In this document: in pieces, positions 56,347-64,000 of the stretch
Numbering within the stretch: position 1 is the stretch's first letter
Layout: each line of letters opens with the position of its first letter
NCBI GenBank assembly: GCA_012845835.1
Contig: JABAKD010000007.1
Coordinates: 6,798,222 to 6,862,221, forward strand
Length of the DNA: 64,000 nucleotides
Source of the DNA: Undaria pinnatifida
Taxonomy: Eukaryota; Sar; Phaeophyceae; Laminariales; Alariaceae
Reading direction: 5' to 3'
The notes under the pieces: generated by a model
What the model saw: only the letters and a program-made list of their open reading frames with translations
Database searches by the model: none
Told to the model about the DNA's origin: nothing
Program-made: the position numbers and the translations under genes

Positions 56347-58650
56347 GTGGGTAGGGATCAAAGGGATACTGGGCCAACAAGCAGGCGAGGCATACACGGG
56401 AATAGCTATACATTAAGAGCACAGAACGGTAAAACGGTTAGTAGTTCGAAGGGGAAGAGGGAAGTACTTGTAAAGCACTACCGCAAGCCAGGAACGTCCA
56501 CAACCAACGTAACGTTCGACGCAGAATTCCATGAGGAAATCAACGCGTGGGCAGAGGCGAACGTAGGTGCGCCAGAAAGGGAAGACCGTGGTTGAAATGA
56601 GCTACAGAGAGAGTTCCCAAGAGAAGAAGTTAATAAGTGTGTAGCTAAACTCAAGACGTGAAAGGCAGCAGACAGTGGCAGCTAAAATAGTGAATGAATC
56701 TATGAAGTACGGGGGAGAAGGTATGCTTACCATCATGGTTATGCTGTATAATTGGATATAGAAAAACGAGTACGCGCCTAAGAGGTGGAGAGAAGGGGTA
56801 GTAGTATACCTGTTCAAGAAAGGAAATAAGAGTGACCCGGGGTATTACCGAGGGATAACGCAATTAAGCACCGTAGGCAAAACGTTCTGAAAGATTTTGA
56901 ACGATAGAATGGGAACAATGCTGGCAAAGGTCGAAAAAATAAGCGAAAGGCGAGCAGGATTTAGGCTAAACCGTAACTGCGTGGACCATGTGTACGCACA
57001 TTAGGTAAGATAATTCAAGGCAGGGACGACGCCGGGCGAACGGGGTACTGGTTCTTTCTGATAATAAATGTACAGAAAGCCTGCGACATAATATGGAGGA
57101 AAAGGTTGTAGCGAAATATGTGGGACATTGGGATCATAGGAAATATCTCGAGAATGACGAAAAGGATGACGAAATGCGCGAGAAATGCTGTGATACTGGA
57201 CGGGGAAACATGCAAGTATGTTGGTATTTGCAAGGAGTTGCGCAGGGACGTACACTATCGCCCGATCTATTCAAGGTGTATATTAATGACATGAAGTAGC
57301 AGCCGAAGAAACAAAACCAAGGAGTCACGATGGCGGAAGATACGTTGTCGGGGTTGGTGTTTGCGGATGATTTCGTGGGGATATCAGAAACACCGAAAGG
57401 ATTGCAGGAACAGATAGAGAAAGCACTAGTGTGCACTAGGAGATGTTAGAGAGTGACAGTGAGCGTAAAAAAGCGCGCGGCAGTTGAATGAAACGAAGAT
57501 AATAAGGTGAATCCGGTAAAATTCCAATGGAGGTGGGGAGCACATTGCTTACCGATCGTAGACTAGTATACGTACCTTGGAGTAAAGATCGCAAAGGACT
57601 GCTCTTGGGACGCACACATAGCGAAAGTAGTAGGAAAGGGTGAAGCACAAAAAGGCGAGATGGATGCGATACTAACCGACTCGCACCTTGACACATGGAT
57701 TGAAATATATACTCTGATGAATGTGGTCGTGTTAAGAGTATGCAGGAGACGTATGGTAAGGGAACGCCAAGTTTGTAAAACTGGCAACAGTGCAGATGGC
57801 AGCAGCTAACGAGATGATACAGTATTAAGAGCAGAACTAGAAATGTACCCACATAGGGACGTGAGAAAGTTGAAATGGCAATATAGAGTAAGGAACATGC
57901 CAGAAAAGAGGTTGCCAGTCACAGTTAGATATGTATCGGATAAAACAACAAAAGGGCGAGCTGGAATAAGATGGGATAACGTAGTCGAGAAAACATGGAA
58001 GGATTTAGGAGACCAAGAGGTACTAACCATAGAGGTTTGGCGGGTACAAGACAGAAGTAGAGTAAACGATAGCAAAAAGGGAAAGGCTAGCGCTAAGAAA
58101 TAAGGTGAAAGAGAATAAACGCATAGAGATATACGAGGGGTTGAGGGAAGATATTGGACAAACGTATTTGCACGGCCCAATGGACTACGCGAAAGAGTTG
58201 AAAATGCGATTTCGTGTATGGGACCTGGACCTACCAGAAAGAAGAAAGAGACGCAACAGTAGTCGGGAGGAGGACGTGGGTGCACATATGTGCCCGTGTG
58301 GCACCACAATAGAGAGAAGGACTCACATAGTAGGATAATGTGAAATACACAAGGAGGAACGGGATGTGTTAGAGGAAATGAGGAATTAGACGAACGTGAC
58401 GTGAATGAGTTTGGTAGGAGTAGCGAGAAAACGATCGCTATCCTAGGAGTAGGTGGTGGCCACAGACGGCGAAACAGGAAGGAGATAGGATAAGCAAACA
58501 GTTTCAATGTAATATATGGGAAAAGCGTAATGGGTGCTCGAACGTTGGACGTGTTTCTACTAGCAGTAGGAGCGGTGCTCCGGCGCGAAAGGCATGCGTG
58601 GTCAATGGACAAATGACTAAGGCAAGCAGCAAATGAGTACGCTTCCCCGT
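56347..58650 (+). pseudogene. Non-LTR retrotransposon (LINE) reverse transcriptase relic
   Basis: A badly broken reverse transcriptase that would have copied its own RNA into DNA at a nicked target. Conserved pieces appear in order but in shifting frames. They are the upstream segment V-L-V-K-H-Y-R-K near 56460, PGYYRGITQLSTVGKTF near 56837, a VQKACDIIWRK-type motif A (57069-57100; the usual Asp is lost), QGVAQGRTLSPDLFKVYIND near 57230-57292, and LVFADDFVGISETPKGL with the catalytic F-A-D-D at 57360-57371. After these come a thumb-like YLGVKIAKDCSW region near 57570 and a carboxy-terminal part ending with a zinc-knuckle-like C-P-C-G-T-T near 58290. Many stops and frameshifts make it non-functional. 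Clade assignment would need a search. Confidence 0.8.
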
Positions 58651-58659
58651 CACCCCTCC

Positions 58660-59190
58660 CACTATTCCATCCCCCATGCCCCGTTCCCCCTCCCGGCCAA
58701 GTACAGTACTACCATGTGCAAGCCTCAAAAGTAAAAAACACTATTCAGCCAGCGCAGGAAGTACCTGCTACACCGCCAACTCCAAGTAATTTCTCGTCAA
58801 AAAAATAGGCGCAGTTCCATACGATAAAATATTTTTGGGACCGACGTACACGTGAACGCCAGGTCCCCCGAGGTTAAATGTCCTCCGGGTGTGACGAGAG
58901 TGCGAGGTCGCCCGGTCTCTTCTCACTTCTTCCGCTCCCTTACCACGTCTGTCAGGCATGCTACTACGACAACGGTATACTAATGGCACTAAGCACTAGC
59001 AGTACCGAAAAAGGTGCCACCATTTTTCCCCACGCAAGATTGTTGGCGTGGGGAGCTCTGTACCTCACCCAAAAAGTTAATTTTCAATAGAGTATACTCA
59101 AGGTGCAACCCGATGAACAATTCATATTATAGCCTACATTATGAGAAAAAAAAAATCGAGAAACAAGAAGGACAGTAGTCCGACGACTTT
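58660..59190. other. Region without a recognised gene
   Basis: Short open frames only, none recognised. It ends at the GGGGT array. Confidence 0.4.
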
Positions 59191-59196
59191 GTTCGG

Positions 59197-59266
59197 GGGT
59201 GGGGTGGGGTGGGGTGGGGTGGGGTGGGGTGGGGTGGGGGGGTGGGGGGGTGGGGGGGTGGGGGTT
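59197..59266. repeat. (GGGGT)n microsatellite
   Basis: About thirteen units of GGGGT, the last ones longer (GGGGGGT). Strong quadruplex-forming potential. Confidence 0.95.
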
Positions 59267-59269
59267 GTC

Positions 59270-60505
59270 TTCATCCCATCTATTATCCTCGCACTACTCT
59301 CGCGCTATCTCCCAGTAGCAATTCAGATCCGGGGTCACATGGCGGGGCCTCCTCCGCCCTCCCCAATACGGTGCGGCACGCGCCTTCACTTTTTTATCGC
59401 GAGAAGAATTCAGCATTTTCTCCCCTCGTCAACTCGCGTCGAATTGTGCCCACCCTTGCTGCTAGGCGCTCTCATAACGTCATATTTTTTTAAGGAGCTG
59501 CGTCGTTCCGAAAATTGCATTGCCAAAAAGTGCTTGCCTCAATCTTAGGACGAGTCTTTCTCACCACGAAACAGTAAAGATCAACCGTCCTGCTACTGTG
59601 TCTTACGTGAGATCCTTCACGACTACTGTCAAGCCCAAACGGGGCGCTCATTCAACCTCCATAGCGACAAAACAACAGCCTTCATGGTATATACACCGGA
59701 GCGCCAAAACAAAATACTAGATAATAGTGCGGTGTGTGAGCGTGGAGCATGCGATACTTATGCCGTGCAGGTGTCGCAAATTTTGTGGGTCGGATGCCCT
59801 ATATAAAGGAACGAATCCTCCCCTAACCTGGCAGTGCGCATTGCTGCCTGTGGCTGGTGCTCTAGTTCGTCATTAATATTGGTATTTTTCACTGGCGTGG
59901 TAACGAAACACCTCGGAAAAATCGTTTCACCCGACACCATAGTCATGGGGGAAAATGCTCCAGCGCTTGGAGGTAATCACATGGTCACTGAGACGCAATC
60001 GCCGCTCGCTCTGGTAAACTTTAGCCACCCTGGGAGAACAGGGACGGACAAAATGTCAATACAGCCACGGGCTTGTGCATCGGATTACACTCTTGTCAAC
60101 ATTCTATCCAACAGCCAATAGCAACATACCACGGTGACTAGAAGCACCGTTTTGTTCCCTTGCAAGGATCTTGGCTTGAGGAGCTATATACCTCTCGCCC
60201 AAAACCGAATTTTGAGTAAACCGAAAGTGCAACCCGATGTGACAAAAACTCAGGGCGAGGTACAAAAACTGGTCCTGAGTGCAAAGCAAGAATGACATTC
60301 CCACAACTTTTGGTTAAGGAGGCCCCCGTGTTCCACAAAATATGGTTGCCACCAAAAGAAATGTTACCTCTTTTTTTAGCACGCGTCCTGTACAGTTTCT
60401 CAAGAGGGGGGGCTCAGAAAATACAACGCGAAACACCCGTGCCGTAGCATGCGTAAGGCTAGGCCTGGCCTGGCCTGGCGTGACCTGGGTGGCGAGGCAA
60501 GCGAC
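59270..60505. other. Region without a recognised gene
   Basis: Two similar segments, near 59015-59110 and 60155-60235 (in the second: GAGCTATATACCTC, CCCAAAACCGAATTTTGAGT, AAGTGCAACCCGATG), suggest another low-copy repeat. No gene is recognised. Confidence 0.4.
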
Positions 60506-60509
60506 GTAC

Positions 60510-60623
60510 CTCAAGGCCGGCGTAGAAGACTTTTACTTTTTGGTGGGCTCGGACCACGCCCACGCTAAAGTCCAGCAACTCCAGTCCGTTTAGGGTGGTA
60601 GCTCGGGATAGCGCCACGTAAGC
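60510..60623 (-). pseudogene. PIF1-like helicase, carboxy-terminal exon
   Basis: A 114-bp open exon, phase 0 at both ends, between GAGCACAG and GAG before GTACGT. It encodes AYVALSRATTLNGLELLDF and then SVGVVRAHQKVKVFYAGLE. AYVALSRA is the hallmark carboxy-terminal motif of PIF1 and related superfamily 1B helicases, and the preceding Q comes from the upstream exon. PIF1 helicases unwind DNA, quadruplexes included, and Helitron transposons carry PIF1-type helicase domains. The exon is intact, but the (GGGAT)n array lies directly before it and the middle motifs are missing from the 2 kb upstream, so the gene is probably broken. It could be a host helicase copy or Helitron-derived. Confidence 0.75.
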
Positions 60624-60638
60624 CTGTGCTCGCGTGGC

Positions 60639-60835
60639 ATGGGATGGGATGGGATGGGATGGGATGGGATGGGATGGGATGGGATGGGATGGGATGGGAT
60701 GGGATGGGATGGGATGGGATGGGATGGGATGGGATGGGATGGGATGGGATGGGATGGGATGAGGTGGGATGGGATGGGATGAGATGGGATGGGATGGGAT
60801 AGGATGGGATGGGATGGAGTGGGGTGGGGTGGAGC
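60639..60835. repeat. (GGGAT)n pentanucleotide array
   Basis: About 37 units of GGGAT, pure in its first two thirds, then with GAGGT, GAGAT and GGGGT variants. On the helicase sense strand it is a pyrimidine-rich ATCCC array ending about 15 bases before the exon acceptor. Confidence 0.97.
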
Positions 60836-60859
60836 AAGGTGGAGTGGTATGGGATAGTA

Positions 60860-61620
60860 GTCGGAACATATAATATGAATGAAATATATTTTGATGAAAG
60901 CCTGGAGGAGCGCTGCGGATTTGGCTGGTCTTGGCGGGTGGTTACTGGTCAAGGTGCCGACTAAAGCTAACCAGCGGACAATTTTTTCGATCAAAAAAAC
61001 AATCAAGCCCCAAGCTCACCAGTCAATGGCATTCACGAGAAGAACTCTGAAAATTACCGTAAGGAAGTACTATTATCTGCAGTACCTAGGCCAACTTACA
61101 AGTACTATCTGTAGCCAGCTACTCAAATCAAAGCAAGTAGCTACTGCACTGCCTGGTCAACCAAGCATATACAGCAGCGGGGCTTACCTGGCCATACTCG
61201 AACATGCCGTGAGTAGAGACCATCACGTTAGCTATTGTCATGCCCTAAACAAACGGTCGCACAGAACACGACAGCAACATGGCCAGCACGGAGATGGGAG
61301 GACGAGCGAAGCGTGTGGAGCTACTTTTTGTCAAAAACGTGAGCTAACCTTTCAACCAAGAAAATAAGCTAACTTTAAAACGAGTAATTATCTCCGACAC
61401 GTGATATAAGCACAGCCGTAAGCAACTGCACTTAAGAAGCTGGACGCTACTAACGCTGAGGTCAGCCTTTACACGAAAAACGATAAACCATTTATAGCTA
61501 ACATACACCCAAACGAGTGTAGGAAGCACTCAGTCACAGTTAGAATACGACGCTCAAGAAAAATGGCAACAGCGTATCGCACGGCCACTTTACACAACTG
61601 TGTTCACATACGCGAGCAGT
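60860..61620. other. Presumed helicase intron; open frame of 162 codons on plus strand
   Basis: The plus strand has an open frame at 60879-61367 (162 codons, K/R- and S/T-rich, no recognised domain). No PIF1 motif is found on the minus strand here, where the segment with the conserved HKSQG-type motif would be expected. Confidence 0.3.
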
Positions 61621-61668
61621 GAATTCGATCAACTTAAAGGTCGATGCTCATCTATGCAAGCTGCGTGA
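61618..61668 (-). repeat. AGCTTGCAAAGATGA dispersed element, short
   Basis: Minus strand: CATCACGCAGCTTGCATAGA then TGAGCATCGACCTTTAAGTT. It is a divergent short-form copy. Confidence 0.6.
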
Positions 61669-62064
61669 TGCTCCGGGCGCGCGCTTTTACAGGTGTAGTC
61701 CTCGGTATTCACCTGTGATTTGTGGACCGATAAGGCCCATGCCAGACGAAGTGGAAGCTGGAGGCGACGCGCCATTTCTCTGGGAAAAGGAAAACGGTTT
61801 CAGACAAAGGTAAGAGAAAAATTAAGGTGAAGATGAGGATTAGGGCTAAAAAAAACATAAGGTTGATGATCATGATAAGAAGTCAACCAGTCAGCCGACC
61901 GTTACCTACTGTCGTGGATATCCTCTTGAATGCCCAACGGGTTTCCTCCCCGGTTTTCGTCATACGATATTGCATCCAGAATGACCCGCTGCTTACATAT
62001 TTTACCCTGCTGCTTGCCACGAAACTCCTCCCTGATATTTTTCCTTTCGATTACCCTGTTTATT

Positions 62065-62480
62065 GACCTACTTCTTGATCTACTGCTCCCTATACTGCTC
62101 TCCCTACTGATCAAGCTACTGTGGTTACGTATTGCTGCTTGGCGTTCACATTTCGAACACACTTTTCCCTCTACCTTGCTTAGTTTCCCTGTGTGTTCTC
62201 CCTGATACTGTGACCTACTACCGTGAGAGACCTACTGTTTGACCTACTGCTTGGCCTGTTGCCTGCTTGCCTGACTCCTAAGCTGACGGTCCACTCCTGC
62301 TCGCGAACGATGGTCGTCCTATATCTTTCCCCCGTTGAATACCAGTAATTTCTCCCGTAGTGCTTCTTGACCCACAGGTTGACCGATTGCTTCACCTACT
62401 GCTCGACCCACTGATTGATCTACTGCTTTGACATACTGCATTACCAACTTATATTTTTCCTACTGCTCGACATACCGCTT
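62065..62480. repeat. GACCTACTGCTT degenerate repeat
   Basis: Loose repetition of GACCTACTGCTT, GATCTACTGC and GACATACTGC motifs, interleaved with two decayed copies of a helicase exon end (62271-62320 and 62486-62535). Confidence 0.55.
62271..62320 (-). pseudogene. PIF1-like exon end, tandem copy 3
   Basis: Encodes TIVREQEWTVSLGVR, matching the end of the exon at 62726-62922 (VIREEEWTVSSGGR). The donor is GC (CAG before GCAAGC). The rest of the exon is not recognisable. Confidence 0.6.
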
Positions 62481-62485
62481 GCATT

Positions 62486-62535
62486 GCCTGCCGCCTAAGC
62501 TGACGATCCACTCCCCCGCGCAAACGACGGTCACC
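62486..62535 (-). pseudogene. PIF1-like exon end, tandem copy 2
   Basis: Encodes TVVCAGEWIVSLGGR, the same exon end again, about 215-240 bp from each neighbouring copy. The donor position is CAG before GCAATG. Confidence 0.6.
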
Positions 62536-62624
62536 GTACGAGTACGTATTATCCTACCATGAAGTACGAGTATATGTTTTCCCTACAATATTATTATATA
62601 AAAAAAATCTAAAGACGCCTGTCG

Positions 62625-62675
62625 CGCGTTCGATAAACTTGAGGTTTATTGTTATCTTTGCAAGCCGCGTGATTG
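62625..62675 (-). repeat. AGCTTGCAAAGATGA dispersed element, short
   Basis: Minus strand: ATCACGCGGCTTGCAAAGAT, AACAATAAACCTCAAGTTTA and TCGAACGCGC. It lies just before exon-end copy 2 in the transcript. Confidence 0.6.
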
Positions 62676-62725
62676 TTGTTTACCTTAGTTATGGGACCTA
62701 CTGCTTCGTCTCCTGCTTTGCTTAC

Positions 62726-62922
62726 CTGCCTCCCGAGCTGACGGTCCATTCTTCCTCTCGAATTACGGTGACTACCTTGCCGCTGCCTTCCATAGCGTCG
62801 AACTCCACTCTCGGGAGACGCCTCCCCGACGCGTCTACGAACTCCGTGACCACCCCTGTGGCCCCGTTAACGAGCTGGTTCGAGGAGTCAAGGTTCTTCA
62901 AAAGCAAAACTTTTGCTCCCAC
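62726..62922 (-). pseudogene. PIF1-like helicase, domain 2B-type exon
   Basis: A 197-bp open exon (phase 0 start, phase 2 end) between CATCATCAG and GGCAG before GTAAGC. It encodes VGAKVLLLKNLDSSNQLVNG, ATGVVTEFVDASGRRLP, RVEFDAMEGSGKVVTV and IREEEWTVSSGGR. This is the region just before the last helicase motifs in PIF1 proteins, where a V-M-L-x-x-N-x-D-x-x-x-x-L-x-N-G signature is conserved. It is well preserved, but the following exon (expected I-H-K-S-Q-G) is not found within 2 kb. Upstream, a frame continuing as ILKLTKILPRTIFDLVHHQ is probably intron. A partial duplicate lies at 63066-63165. Confidence 0.75.
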
Positions 62923-63065
62923 CTGATGATGCACAAGATCAAATATGGTACGTGGTAATATTTTCGTTAGCTTCAAGATGGTAGATGGCAAATGTTGTTT
63001 GTTGGTTGCTGAAAGGCGCCTTGTGCGATTTATCGTCTCTCCCGATTTATCGTCTTGGCAATATA

Positions 63066-63165
63066 TCACCCCCCCTGGGCTGACACGTCTACGAACTCCA
63101 TGACTTCTCCTGTGGCCCCGTGAACGAGCTGGTTGGAGGAGTCCAGGTTCTTCAGAACTAAAATC
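63066..63165 (-). pseudogene. PIF1-like exon, partial upstream duplicate
   Basis: Encodes LKNLDSSNQLVHGATGEVME followed by FVDVSAQGG, nearly the same as the first half of the 62726-62922 exon, then runs into a G-run and loses the frame. Confidence 0.65.
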
Positions 63166-63169
63166 GCTA

Positions 63170-63855
63170 CACAATGAGACGAATCCATATTTGGGAATAA
63201 GAAGGTTTCCAGCATTCGGTGCGAATCACTAAAAGGATGAAAGTAATCGCCTGTCACTTCGTTCGAGACTAGCTTCCCTGCGACAAAAGGGAAGGCACAG
63301 GAATCACACAGAGGAGTTACACAAGACCTCGCTTATATCGACAAGCGCTAGACCCAGCACCTCCTCCGGTTCGCGCTGGGCCTTGCCCCCGCGCCGACGG
63401 CATGGTCCGCGCCTTCGGCCGGGTCGAAACTCGGCCACCCTTACTTTCCACAAACTGAATACGGCCCACCCAGCCCATGACCTCCCACTGGCCCACTTCG
63501 AACAAAAGGAGCCGCTACATACTAGCAAGTAGCTCGAGCAAGACAGCGCTGGACAGAGGGGATGATCAATAGAGAAACGGACCGAGCTATGGCGAATCTG
63601 TTCAGGGGTCCTGTCCGACCTACGAGGTAGGCAATGGGAACCGCAATGCGGTCTGGGGGGGTATTGCGGTGTGTATTGGTTTGTAACGTGTGTGTAAACA
63701 CTGCTTTGTAGTCATACGAACAACGTGCCCGGTACCCGTGATACGGAGATGTAACACAAGAAGCACGGACGCGCCGCCTTTACTGCAGTTTGAATACACA
63801 ACAGCTTTGCCTCGTATAACGAGTGGCGCTGGCAGGCTGGAAAACAACCACACAC
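63170..63855. other. Region without a recognised gene
   Basis: Short open frames on the minus strand (up to 77 codons). One, at 63317-63505, begins MFEVGQWEVMGWVGRIQFV and is of normal complexity but not recognised; it could be another exon of the broken helicase. Confidence 0.3.
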
Positions 63856-63857
63856 CG

Positions 63858-63985
63858 TAGCAGCTGAAGCGACTCGACCACCTACAGAACTAGCGCAAGG
63901 GCGGCTGCTACCCCAAGCCAGCAGCAGCTGCAGCGAGAAGAGCAGAGAGCGCAGGCTTCAGTATCGACAGCAGAGCAGCTGCCGT
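63858..63985. repeat. CAG-rich triplet tract at window end
   Basis: CAGCTGAAG, CCAGCAGCAGCTGCAGCGAG and GCAGAGCAGCTGC-type triplets, as elsewhere in the window. Confidence 0.65.
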
Positions 63986-64000
63986 GTATGGTACAGTGGT

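Overview
This is eukaryotic nuclear DNA: intron-dominated, full of decayed repeats, without operons or ribosome binding sites. The best guess at source is a brown alga or a related stramenopile. The grounds are a secreted Pmp-like right-handed beta-helix protein split into tiny exons, abundant CAG/CTG-type triplet tracts, relics of PIF1-type helicases and a non-LTR retrotransposon, and an interstitial TTAGGG-type telomere tract. The taxonomic call is an inference; nothing in the window proves it.

The left 39 kb is one gene on the minus strand. Exon 1 (38740-39241) encodes a signal peptide and the amino-terminal part of a beta-helix protein. It is followed by eight small exons of 78 or 81 bp (at 38.1, 36.2, 29.6, 28.6, 20.1, 18.4, 13.5 and 6.6 kb), each encoding about one beta-helix rung. 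Then come a 327-bp multi-rung exon (771-1097) and the first bases of a further exon cut by the window edge (1-26). All introns interrupt the frame in phase 1, so rungs can be added or lost without breaking the frame. Introns run from about 0.6 to 8.4 kb and make up nearly all of the locus. A stretch at 17.1-21.6 kb is a tandem exon-intron duplication that also contains three decayed copies of a second rung type.

The introns hold most of the unusual DNA. There is a GAAGCTTTC-based minisatellite with an embedded telomeric tract (2.4-4.35 kb), CAG-rich tracts, an 87-bp minisatellite (18.6-18.9 kb) and a palindrome-cored minisatellite (22.2-24.2 kb). There are also copies of a MITE-like element with GGCTACGGTAGGGGGG ends and a dispersed element with the core AGCTTGCAAAGATGA.

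The right part (39.5-64 kb) shows no intact gene I can recognise. It holds further MITE copies, tandem duplications (40.5-41.5, 43.5-43.8, 45.1-45.6, 45.7-46.95 kb), a 0.4-kb dispersed repeat in two copies, an (ACAG)n array near 0.9 kb, a badly broken LINE reverse transcriptase (56.3-58.7 kb, plus strand) and a fragmented PIF1-like helicase (60.5-63.2 kb, minus strand) interrupted by a (GGGAT)n array. A short palindromic motif of the TAGTCTAGACTA type is scattered through the window; in several duplicated segments it is present in one copy and absent from the other at the same point.
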